Program-made: the position numbers and the translations under genes | The notes under the pieces: model-generated | The model's database searches: none | What the model was told of the DNA's origin: nothing | What the model saw: only the letters and a program-made list of their open reading frames with translations | Part shown: one piece after another, positions 1 through 5,909 of the stretch | Position numbering within the stretch: position 1 is the stretch's first letter | Layout: each line of letters begins with the position of its first letter | Assembly (NCBI GenBank): GCA_023264215.1 | Contig: JALQSY010000116.1 | Span: 1 to 5,909, forward strand | DNA length: 5,909 nt | Reading direction: 5' to 3' | DNA from: Candidatus Nanopelagicales bacterium | GTDB lineage: Bacteria; Actinomycetota; Actinomycetes; S36-B12

Positions 1-793
1 CCATGGCGCCGATCGGCAGGCCACCACCCAGGCCCTTGGCGAGCGTGACGACGTCCGGCTGCACATCGGACGCCTGGTGCGCAAACCAATCTCCCGTCCG
101 GCCGACGCCGGTCTGCACCTCGTCCAGCACCAGCAGCGCGCCGTGCGCATCGCACGCCGCGCGCACCGCCTCGAGGTAGCCCCCGGGCGCCGGGATGACC
201 CCGCCCTCGCCCTGGATCGGCTCGAGGAAGACGGCCGCGGTCCGGTCATCGAGGGTGGCCTTCAGCGCATCGGTGTCGCCGAAGGGCACGCTCACCACAT
301 CCCCCGGGAGCGGGGCGAACGGCTCCTGCTTCGCCGGCTGGGCGGTGAGCGCCAGCGCACCCATGGTCCGACCGTGGAAGGAGCGCTCGGCCACGACGAT
401 CCGTGTGCGTCCGGTCCGCCGCGCGAGCTTGAACGCCGCTTCATTGGCCTCCGCGCCGGAGTTGCAGAAGAAGACGCGCCCATCGCGCCCCCCGCTCGGG
501 TCGAGCAGGTGGAGCAGTCGCTCCGCGAGGTCGATCGCCGGTGGTGTCATCGCGAGGTTGCTGGTGTGCCCGAGGGTCGCCATCTGCTCCCCCACCGCGG
601 CGACGACCGCAGGATGCGCGTGACCGAGCGCGTTGACCGCGATTCCCGCGAGGAGGTCGACGTAGTCCTTGCCCTCGGCGTCCCACACGCGAGCACCCGA
701 GCCCCGCACGAGCGCGATCGCCGGCGTGCCGTAGTTGTCCATGACGGAGGCCTGCCAGCGGCGCTGCAAGTCCTGGACGGAGGCGATGGTCAT
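1..793 (-). CDS. argD: Acetylornithine aminotransferase ArgD, 5' part (3' end beyond the window)
   Basis: PLP-dependent class III aminotransferase that converts N-acetylglutamate 5-semialdehyde plus glutamate to N-acetylornithine and 2-oxoglutarate, in the cytoplasm. My own translation from the ATG at 793 stays open to the window edge (264 residues; the family is usually about 390-400). Visible landmarks are NALGHAHP (54-61), the cofactor phosphate-binding [10 protein letters not shown] (111-120), SFHGRTMG (138-145), EPIQGEGGV (191-199), DEVQTG (224-229; D224 would contact the PLP ring nitrogen) and TLAKGLGGG with K253 as the expected Schiff-base lysine. About 130 C-terminal residues are missing because of the window edge, not a mutation. 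The start was chosen because its ATG overlaps the argB stop (ATGA) and has GAGG seven bases upstream. Many ArgD enzymes also act as succinyldiaminopimelate aminotransferase in lysine synthesis; the sequence cannot decide that. Confidence 0.95.
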   Translation of the reverse strand, partial: MTIASVQDLQRRWQASVMDNYGTPAIALVRGSGARVWDAEGKDYVDLLAGIAVNALGHAHPAVVAAVGEQMATLGHTSNLAMTPPAIDLAERLLHLLDPSGGRDGRVFFCNSGAEANEAAFKLARRTGRTRIVVAERSFHGRTMGALALTAQPAKQEPFAPLPGDVVSVPFGDTDALKATLDDRTAAVFLEPIQGEGGVIPAPGGYLEAVRAACDAHGALLVLDEVQTGVGRTGDWFAHQASDVQPDVVTLAKGLGGGLPIGAM

Positions 794-1668
794 GGCGCTG
801 CCTCGTCGGGCAGGACCATGGTGCCGACACCGGAGTCGGTGAAGACCTCGACGAGCAGCCCGTGGGGGACGCGCCCGTCGATGACGTGGGCACGCGGGAC
901 GCCGCCCTCGACCGCGCGCAGGCACGCCTCCATCTTGGGCACCATCCCCGACTCCAGGGAGGGCAGCAGCGTTCGCAGCGCGGTTGCGCGGATCTCCGCG
1001 ATGACATCGCTGCTGGCCGGCCAGTCGGCGAACAGGCCGGGGACGTCCGTGAGCACGACGAGCTTCTCGGCGCGCAGCGCCACCGCCAGCGCGGCCGCCG
1101 CCGTGTCGGCGTTGACGTTGTGCGCGACCCCGGCCTCGTCGGGCGCGACGGTCGACACGACGGGGATGCGACCCTCGTCGAGCAGGTCCAGCACGAAGTC
1201 CGGACGCACCTCGACGACGTCGCCGACCAGGCCGAGATCGACATCGACCCCATCGATCACGACGCCGCGGCGCTCCGCGCGGAACAGGTGCGCGTCCTCA
1301 CCGGAGAGACCGACGGCAAACGGGCCGTGGGCATTGATCAGCGTCACGATGTCACGCTGCACCTGTCCGGTGAGCACCATGCGCACGACGTCCATGGCCT
1401 CGGGCGTCGTCACGCGCAGTCCCCCGCGGAACTCGCTCGCGATTCCGACGCGATCGAGCATCTCGGAGATCTGGGGGCCGCCGCCATGGACGACGACCGG
1501 GCGCAGGCCCGCCAGCCGCAGGAAGACGATGTCCTCGGCGAAGGACTGCTTCAAGGCGTCGTCCGTCATCGCGTTGCCGCCGTACTTCACCACCACGGTC
1601 GCGCCGCGGAATCGCTCCAGCCACGGCAGCGCCTCCGCGAGGACCGAGGCCTTCTCCTGCGCGCTCAT
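790..1668 (-). CDS. argB: Acetylglutamate kinase ArgB
   Basis: Cytoplasmic amino-acid-kinase-family enzyme that uses ATP to phosphorylate N-acetylglutamate to N-acetylglutamyl 5-phosphate, usually the controlled step of the pathway in organisms with the acetyl cycle. The 292-residue product is full length. Seen in it: [10 protein letters not shown] (25-34, catalytic K28), the substrate-binding glycine loop HGGGPQ (61-66), R-G-G-L-R-V-T (81-87), [10 protein letters not shown] (184-193, with D188 near the active site), LTDVPGL (206-212) and GMVPKMEAC (241-249, K245 expected to stabilise the transition state). An N-terminal stretch of about 20 residues precedes the first core strand, as in arginine-inhibited hexameric kinases, and the C-terminal [11 protein letters not shown] fits the same group; feedback inhibition by arginine is therefore inferred. 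Its ATG overlaps the argJ TGA by four bases, and I see no good Shine-Dalgarno upstream, so translation probably depends on coupling. Confidence 0.97.
   Translation of the reverse strand: MSAQEKASVLAEALPWLERFRGATVVVKYGGNAMTDDALKQSFAEDIVFLRLAGLRPVVVHGGGPQISEMLDRVGIASEFRGGLRVTTPEAMDVVRMVLTGQVQRDIVTLINAHGPFAVGLSGEDAHLFRAERRGVVIDGVDVDLGLVGDVVEVRPDFVLDLLDEGRIPVVSTVAPDEAGVAHNVNADTAAAALAVALRAEKLVVLTDVPGLFADWPASSDVIAEIRATALRTLLPSLESGMVPKMEACLRAVEGGVPRAHVIDGRVPHGLLVEVFTDSGVGTMVLPDEAAP
801..804 (-). promoter_or_regulatory. Ribosome binding site for argD
   Basis: GAGG lies inside the end of argB, seven bases before the argD ATG. It is the clearest Shine-Dalgarno-like element in the window and supports the ATG at 793 over the in-frame ATG at codon 18. 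Confidence 0.55.
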
Positions 1669-2831
1669 GTGGAGTACGCCGAGTTCTCGTGGACGTAGTC
1701 GGCGGTGAGGTCATTGGTCCACACCGTCGCCTGGGAGTCGCCCGCCGACAGGTCGACCCGGATGCGCACGGTGCGCGCGGACATGTCGACGAGGTCGCGG
1801 GGGTCCCCCGCAGCACCTCCGCGACAGATCCACACATCGTTGATGGCCACGTCGACACGATCGGATTCGAATGCTGCCGACGTCGTGCCGATCGCCGAGA
1901 GCACGCGACCCCAGTTGGGGTCCTCGCCGTGGATCGCGCACTTCAGGAGGTTGCTGCGCGCCACGGCACGCGCCACCTCCACGGCATCATCCTCGGTGGC
2001 GGCGTGGGTGACGGTGATCGCGATGTCCTTGGTCGCGCCCTCGGCATCGCCGATCAGCTGGAGCGCGAGGTCGGCGCACACTGCGGTGATGGCCTCGGTC
2101 AACTCGTCGGCGCCGGGCTGGACCATCGCCGCGCCGCTCGCCATCGCGATGACGGTGTCGTTGGTCGACATGCATCCGTCGGAGTCGATGCGGTCGAACG
2201 AGACGCGGGTGGCCGCCGCCAGGGCGGCCTGCAGCGTGTCCGGGTGAGCGACGGCGTCGGTCGTGACGACCACGAGCATGGTCGCCAGGCCGGGGGCGAG
2301 CATGCCCGCGCCCTTGGCCATGCCACCGACGGTGAATCCGCTGCCGCGCGCGACGGCCGTCTTGGGGACCGAGTCGGTGGTCATGATCGCGACGGCGGCG
2401 TCGCCACCGCCCTCGGCACTCAGCCCTGCGATGGCCGCGTCGGCACCGGCGAGCAGGCGATCCATCGGGAGGCGCTCCCCGATGAGCCCGGTGGAGCACA
2501 CGCCGATCTCGCCGGCACCGACATCGGAGCCGGCCGCGCTCAGCGCTGCCGCGACGTGCTCGGCGGTGCGATGCGTGTCCGCGAAGCCCTCGGGGCCGGT
2601 GCACGCATTGGCGCCGCCGGAATTGAGGACGACCGCGTGGAGCTCGCCGTCGGCGACGACCTGGCGCGTCCACAGGACCGGCGCCGCGGGGAAGCGATTG
2701 GAAGTGAACACCGCTGCCGCGGACTGCAGGGGTCCGTCGTTGACCACGACGGCGACATCGGGGCGCCCGCTCGCCTTGAGCCCCGCGGTGACACCCGCAG
2801 CACGAAAGCCCTTCGGTGCGGTCACGCTCAT
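1665..2831 (-). CDS. argJ: Glutamate N-acetyltransferase / ornithine acetyltransferase ArgJ
   Basis: Transfers the acetyl group of N-acetylornithine to glutamate, releasing ornithine and regenerating N-acetylglutamate; some family members also acetylate glutamate from acetyl-CoA. The product has 388 residues, normal for the family. ArgJ is made as a precursor that cleaves itself before a conserved threonine to give alpha and beta chains: here [17 protein letters not shown] (173-189) places cleavage between A183 and T184, with T184 as N-terminal nucleophile. Other family features are [10 protein letters not shown] (113-122, with T114/G115 as probable oxyanion hole), [11 protein letters not shown] (216-226), HGEDPNWGR (301-309) and the C-terminal HENSAYST, whose Asn and final Thr normally line the active site. 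The start chosen is the ATG overlapping the argC TGA as ATGA; the frame stays open upstream but that region is argC. A G-rich run (GGGGGTGG) before the ATG may be a weak ribosome binding site. Whether it is mono- or bifunctional cannot be read from the sequence. Confidence 0.97.
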   Translation of the reverse strand: MSVTAPKGFRAAGVTAGLKASGRPDVAVVVNDGPLQSAAAVFTSNRFPAAPVLWTRQVVADGELHAVVLNSGGANACTGPEGFADTHRTAEHVAAALSAAGSDVGAGEIGVCSTGLIGERLPMDRLLAGADAAIAGLSAEGGGDAAVAIMTTDSVPKTAVARGSGFTVGGMAKGAGMLAPGLATMLVVVTTDAVAHPDTLQAALAAATRVSFDRIDSDGCMSTNDTVIAMASGAAMVQPGADELTEAITAVCADLALQLIGDAEGATKDIAITVTHAATEDDAVEVARAVARSNLLKCAIHGEDPNWGRVLSAIGTTSAAFESDRVDVAINDVWICRGGAAGDPRDLVDMSARTVRIRVDLSAGDSQATVWTNDLTADYVHENSAYST

Positions 2832-3856
2832 GGCGCCACCCCCGCGCTCGTGAGTCCCGCGGTCTCCTCCAGGCCGAGCATCAGGTTGGCGTTCTGCAGT
2901 GCCTGACCCGCGGCGCCCTTGACCAGGTTGTCCAGAGCGGACATGACGATGGCGCGACCGGCGTGCGCATCCGCCGCGGCCTGCAGGTGCACGGCATTGC
3001 CGCCGACGGTCGCGCCTGTCTGCGGCCACTGCCCCGGCGGTAGGACGCGGATGAAGGGCTCGCCCTGGTACGCCGCGTACAGGCACTCCTGCAGGTCCTC
3101 GCTCGTGGCACCCTCGGCCAGATCGGCGGAGCAGGTGGCGAGGATGCCCCGGGGCATCGGGGCGAGCAGCGGAGTGAACGAGACGGTGACATCCGTGCCT
3201 GCGGCGTGCGTGAGCGACTGCTCCATCTCGGGCGTGTGCTGGTGGACACCTCCGACCTTGTAGCCGGACATCGAGCCCATCACCTGCGACGCCATCAGCG
3301 TCTCGCTCGGCGTGCGACCCGCGCCCGACGTCCCGGACGCAGCCACGACGCTCACGGATGTGCCGATGAGACCCTCGGCCAGCAGCGGCGCCAGCGCGAC
3401 GGCCACCGCCGTGGGGTAGCAGCCGGGGTTGGCGACGCGCGTGGACTCCGCGATCTGCGGACGCATGCCGCGCATCTCGGGCAGGCCGTAGACCCAGTGG
3501 CCGGCGTAGGAGTCGTTGTAGAACGCGTGCCAGGCGGACTCGTCGGCCAGACGGAAGTCGGCCCCGAGGTCGACCACGCGCTGGTCGGCGGGCAGGGCGC
3601 GCGCCAGGGCCGCCGACTCACCGTGCGGCAGCGCGAGGAAGACGATGTCAGCTCCCGCGAGAGCATCGGCGTCCGCGGCGATGAGCGGTCGGTCAGCCAG
3701 CGCAGGAAGCGCCGGATGCACCTCCCCGACGGTGCGCCCGGCCTTCGAGCCCGCCGCGAGGGGACCGATGGCCAGTCCGGGGTGTGCCAGGAGCAGGCGC
3801 AGCAGTTCGCCCCCGGCATAGCCCGAGGCGCCGGCGACGGCGGCGGTCAGGGTCAC
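2828..3856 (-). CDS. argC: N-acetyl-gamma-glutamyl-phosphate reductase ArgC
   Basis: NADPH-dependent reductase converting N-acetylglutamyl 5-phosphate to N-acetylglutamate 5-semialdehyde. With the GTG at 3856 it has 342 residues, typical of type 1 ArgC. The Rossmann nucleotide-binding loop is at the very N terminus (AGASGYAGGELLRL, 8-21). The catalytic cysteine is C146 in ANPGCYPTA (142-150). GTSGAGRTPSE (175-185) follows, and HQHTPEMEQ (205-213) carries H207, the expected acid/base; the 61-residue spacing between Cys and His fits the family. LDNLVKGAAGQA (308-319) is the usual C-terminal motif. The frame stays open into pheT, but homology begins at TLTAAVAGASG, so the GTG just before it is preferred. 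No Shine-Dalgarno precedes this GTG; a -10 element sits where transcription would begin at the GTG itself. An in-frame GTG seven codons upstream (3877) lies within the promoter repeats and is less likely. First gene of the arg operon; overlaps argJ by four bases. Confidence 0.96.
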   Translation of the reverse strand: MTLTAAVAGASGYAGGELLRLLLAHPGLAIGPLAAGSKAGRTVGEVHPALPALADRPLIAADADALAGADIVFLALPHGESAALARALPADQRVVDLGADFRLADESAWHAFYNDSYAGHWVYGLPEMRGMRPQIAESTRVANPGCYPTAVAVALAPLLAEGLIGTSVSVVAASGTSGAGRTPSETLMASQVMGSMSGYKVGGVHQHTPEMEQSLTHAAGTDVTVSFTPLLAPMPRGILATCSADLAEGATSEDLQECLYAAYQGEPFIRVLPPGQWPQTGATVGGNAVHLQAAADAHAGRAIVMSALDNLVKGAAGQALQNANLMLGLEETAGLTSAGVAP

Positions 3857-3862
3857 GCGGGA

Positions 3863-3868
3863 AGTATA
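3863..3868 (-). promoter_or_regulatory. Probable -10 element of the argC promoter
   Basis: TATACT on the minus strand matches the housekeeping sigma -10 consensus (TATAAT) at five of six positions. Exactly six bases separate it from the argC GTG, so a hexamer at -12 to -7 puts +1 on the G of GTG. No convincing -35 (TTGACA-like) is present 16-18 bases upstream, where the sequence is GGCTGA or GGGCTG; this is common in actinobacterial promoters. Promoter function is inferred from sequence only. Confidence 0.6.
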
Positions 3869-3884
3869 CGCATACACGCATAAA
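3864..3884 (-). promoter_or_regulatory. Candidate arginine-repressor (ArgR) operator at the argC promoter
   Basis: The AT-rich segment holds an imperfect 12-base palindrome GTATGCGTATAC (3875-3864; one mismatched pair) that covers most of the -10 element, plus an upstream copy of the same TATGCGT half. ArgR operators in bacteria are AT-rich imperfect palindromes, often in tandem and overlapping the arg promoter, so position and composition fit. The match to the known consensus (TGNAT-like halves facing ATNCA) is poor, so this is a positional inference. A bound repressor here would block RNA polymerase. Confidence 0.35.
3868..3882 (-). repeat. Two direct copies of TATGCGT upstream of argC
   Basis: Perfect heptamer repeat TATGCGT-G-TATGCGT (copies at 3882-3876 and 3874-3868 on the minus strand), period 8 bases. 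The second copy ends on the first base of the -10 hexamer. The short repeat is certain by sequence; its role is unknown, and a regulator site is the natural guess. Confidence 0.7.
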
Positions 3885-3902
3885 TCAGCCCGGGGGGCGG
3901 GT

Positions 3903-5909
3903 CTAGCCGCCGCGCAGGACCACGCCGTGGCGACGCGCCGCCTCCGCCACTGCCGCCTCGCGCGCCTCGGCGATCTCCTGGGCGGACAGGGTGCGATCAG
4001 GGGCGCGGAAGCGCAGTGCGAAGGCCAGGGACCTGTGACCCTCGGGCACCTGCGGTCCGGCGTAGACATCGAACAGGCGCACGTCCTCGCACAACTCCCC
4101 CGCGCCGTCGCGCAGGGCCGCGGACACCGCCGCGACCGGGACGGACTCGGCCACGATGAGGGCGACATCCTCCTTGGCCACCGGTTGCGTGCTGATCGCC
4201 GGCGCCGGTGCGACGGGCAGGGCCGCTGCGATGAGCGCGTCCAGATCTACTTCGAACGCACTCGTGCGCTCGGGCAGGGAGTACGCCGCGATCACCCGCG
4301 GGTGCAGTTCGCCGGCGTGACCGATGACCGCGTCACCCACGACGAGCTCAGCACACCGTCCCGGATGGAACGGCCCGTCGCTGCCCTGCCGCACGACGAG
4401 ATCCGCACCGAGTGCGGCCGCCAGGATGCGCGCGATCTCGATCGCGTCGGCCCATGCGGCCGCGCGACCCTCCCCCCACCATCCGGGCGCCTCGAGGTCG
4501 CCCGCGAGCACCGCGGCCGCGCGGTAGGGCTGTTCGGGCAGCAGCGCGTGCAGCGCGGCGAGTTCTTCGCTCGACGGGCGGTCGTCGACCCCCGGGCGCG
4601 GCACGTCCGTCGGCGCCGGACCGGGGGGAGCGATGAAGATGCGGCCGATCTCCCCGAGCGCCATCCCGTCGGCGCCGCGGGCACGATTGCGGCGCAGCGC
4701 GGTGAAGAGCCCGGGGAGCAAGGTGGTGCGCAGCAGCGGCTGCTCCTCCGACAGCGGGTTGGCGAGCCGGGGTGCGCGTCGGCGGGCGTCCTGCGCAGTC
4801 AGCAGGAGCGAGTCCAGGTCGGCCTCGCCGACGAAGGGGTAGGTGAGCACGTCGACGATGCCCGCACCGGCGAGCGCGATTCCCGCGCGGCGACGCAGTC
4901 TCTGCTCGCGGGTCAGCCCGTATCCCGCGGGGGCCTGGGGCAGGTGCGAGGGGAGCGCGTCGTAGCCGATGAGGCGCACGACCTCCTCGACCAGGTCAGC
5001 CGGATCAGTCAGGTCCGGCCGCCATGGCGGCGCGGTCACCGTGAGCACCTCGGCGCCCGCGACCTCGCAGCCCACCGACTCCAGGAGCCTGACGACGGTG
5101 GGTCGATCGATCGGCATCCCCGCGGTGCGCTCGGGCAGTGTCGCGTCCATCTCGATCACTGTCGGCGAGTACGGCGACTCCCACGCGGTCATGCCGGCGT
5201 AGGTGCCCCCGCCGTACTCGAGCAGCAGTGCAGCGGCGCGCGCCGATGCGTAGGGGGCGAGGACCCGGTCCACCCCGCGTTCGAATCGCCGCGACGCCTC
5301 TGATCCCAGGCGGTGACGGCGCGCGGTGCGCGCGACCGGCTCGGGGACGAAGCGGGCGGCCTCGAGGACGACATCGGTCGAGTCGTCGTCGATCTCGGTG
5401 TGCAGCCCGCCCATGGTGCCCGCCAGGCCGATGACGCCGGAGTCGTCGCGGATGACGACGTCATCGGGGTCGAGGGTGCGCTCCACGTGGTCGAGCGTCT
5501 CGACGCGGTCCCCGCGCGCTGCGCGACCGGCGCGCACAGCGCCGACGAGCTTGGCAGCGTCGAATGCATGCAGCGGCTGGCCGAGTTCGAGCATGACGTA
5601 GTTGGTGATGTCGACGGCGAGCGACACCGGGCGCCTGCTCATCCAGTCCGGTGTCGGCGCGTGCGGGTCGAATCCGATGATGCGGCGTGCGGTGAAGAGC
5701 TCGCACATGCTCGGATCGTCGACCGAGCACGGCCAGGGCTCGAGATCCGGCGCGGGAGCGGGCAGCTCGACGAGCCGCTGCCCGGGATCGTCGAACGCCA
5801 GGTCGAAGGCGATCGCGACCTCGCGCGCGACGCCGCGCATGGACAGTGCGTATCCGCGATCCGGGGTGACGGCGATGTCGAGGATCTCCTCGCCCAGCCC
5901 GAGCACAGG
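3903..5909 (-). CDS. pheT: Phenylalanyl-tRNA synthetase beta subunit PheT, C-terminal part (5' end beyond the window)
   Basis: Beta chain of the cytoplasmic (alpha-beta)2 synthetase that charges tRNA-Phe; it binds tRNA and hydrolyses Tyr-tRNA-Phe. The frame runs off the right edge, leaving 668 of an expected roughly 800-830 residues; the N-terminal OB-fold tRNA-binding domain is missing. Numbering from the first complete codon: a B3/4 editing domain (about 65-235) with ITNYVMLELGQPLHAFD (101-117), whose T-N and H match the spacing of editing-site residues in the Thermus enzyme; a B5 domain (about 250-322) ending in the acidic WRPDLTDPADLVEEV (296-310) and GYDALPS; a catalytic-like core (about 330-555) with NPLSEEQPLLRTTLLPGL (384-401) and GEIGRIF; and a C-terminal FDX-ACB domain (about 573-668) with VAKEDVALIV and LFDVYAGPQVPEGHRS. 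It ends in LRGG at a TAG stop. The GTG at 5906 is an internal valine, not a start. pheS is expected just beyond the window. Confidence 0.97.
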   Translation of the reverse strand, partial: PVLGLGEEILDIAVTPDRGYALSMRGVAREVAIAFDLAFDDPGQRLVELPAPAPDLEPWPCSVDDPSMCELFTARRIIGFDPHAPTPDWMSRRPVSLAVDITNYVMLELGQPLHAFDAAKLVGAVRAGRAARGDRVETLDHVERTLDPDDVVIRDDSGVIGLAGTMGGLHTEIDDDSTDVVLEAARFVPEPVARTARRHRLGSEASRRFERGVDRVLAPYASARAAALLLEYGGGTYAGMTAWESPYSPTVIEMDATLPERTAGMPIDRPTVVRLLESVGCEVAGAEVLTVTAPPWRPDLTDPADLVEEVVRLIGYDALPSHLPQAPAGYGLTREQRLRRRAGIALAGAGIVDVLTYPFVGEADLDSLLLTAQDARRRAPRLANPLSEEQPLLRTTLLPGLFTALRRNRARGADGMALGEIGRIFIAPPGPAPTDVPRPGVDDRPSSEELAALHALLPEQPYRAAAVLAGDLEAPGWWGEGRAAAWADAIEIARILAAALGADLVVRQGSDGPFHPGRCAELVVGDAVIGHAGELHPRVIAAYSLPERTSAFEVDLDALIAAALPVAPAPAISTQPVAKEDVALIVAESVPVAAVSAALRDGAGELCEDVRLFDVYAGPQVPEGHRSLAFALRFRAPDRTLSAQEIAEAREAAVAEAARRHGVVLRGG

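Larger units (their letters stand above)
3857..3902. other. Intergenic region pheT-argC
   Basis: The only gap between genes in the window. The pheT-proximal half is C-rich on the coding strand; the argC-proximal half is an AT-rich island in an otherwise very GC-rich sequence and carries the promoter elements listed separately. No tRNA or other RNA gene fits here. Confidence 0.8.

Noticed and set aside
77..1708. Long plus-strand open frame (543 codons) opposite argD and argB
   Set aside because: The translation is low-complexity, rich in Arg/Ser/Thr/Pro, with no recognisable domain, while the opposite strand encodes clear ArgD and ArgB. Long antisense frames are expected at this G+C.
1689..2906. 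Plus-strand open frame (405 codons) opposite argJ
   Set aside because: It is an Arg/Gly/His-rich shadow of argJ, with no domain and no independent start signal.
3857..3877. Alternative argC start at the in-frame GTG at 3877 (seven codons longer)
   Set aside because: It lies inside the tandem repeat upstream of the -10, has no Shine-Dalgarno, and the added residues are not part of the usual ArgC N terminus.
3693..3881. Small minus-strand frame (62 codons) starting with ATG in the promoter repeats and overlapping the start of argC, a possible upstream ORF
   Set aside because: Its ATG would lie upstream of the inferred transcription start, it has no ribosome binding site, and its arginine-rich translation is that of a shifted argC frame.
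3888..3906. Stem-like AGCCCG / CGGGTCT around the pheT stop as an intrinsic terminator
   Set aside because: The stem is short and bulged, the loop is a C/G homopolymer, and no U-tract follows on the transcribed strand.
3927..5303. Plus-strand open frame (458 codons) opposite pheT
   Set aside because: It is a compositional shadow of pheT; the pheT frame has continuous family motifs through the same interval.
5904..5906. GTG at 5906 as the pheT start codon
   Set aside because: The frame continues to the edge of the window, and the protein would lack the roughly 150 N-terminal residues normal for PheT; the codon is internal.
1..5909. A previously undescribed system, mobile element, CRISPR array or defence locus
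   Set aside because: Nearly every base is accounted for by five well-known core genes and one short promoter gap; no repeats arrays, integrase or transposase, or unknown gene were seen.

Overview
The window is a high-GC, tightly packed stretch with every supported gene on the minus strand. Reading in the direction of transcription (right to left), it holds the 3' part of pheT, a 46-base intergenic gap, then argC, argJ, argB and the 5' part of argD. The high G+C, GTG initiation, ATGA-linked genes and the pheT/arg neighbourhood point to an actinomycete (Actinomycetota). A Micrococcales-type lineage is my guess from the flavour of the proteins; it is not demonstrated.

Layout: pheT (3903 to the right edge) encodes about the last 668 residues of the phenylalanyl-tRNA synthetase beta chain; its N-terminal tRNA-binding region lies outside the window. 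The gap 3857-3902 is the only intergenic DNA and is AT-rich next to argC. It contains a good -10 hexamer (TATACT), two direct copies of TATGCGT and an imperfect palindrome overlapping the -10. The -10 sits so that transcription would start on the G of the argC GTG codon, suggesting a leaderless mRNA. From argC onward the genes are joined by three successive 4-base ATGA stop/start overlaps (argC/argJ, argJ/argB, argB/argD), so this is one translationally coupled operon that continues past the left edge.

Together argJ, argB, argC and argD encode the acetylated (cyclic) ornithine branch of arginine synthesis. ArgJ acetylates glutamate and recovers the acetyl group from N-acetylornithine, ArgB phosphorylates N-acetylglutamate, ArgC reduces the acyl phosphate to the semialdehyde, and ArgD transaminates it to N-acetylornithine. 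Key catalytic residues are visible in each enzyme, including the truncated ArgD.

I found no mobile element, RNA gene, CRISPR array or novel system. The window is ordinary core metabolism; the most interesting part is the compact argC promoter and its apparent leaderless start.
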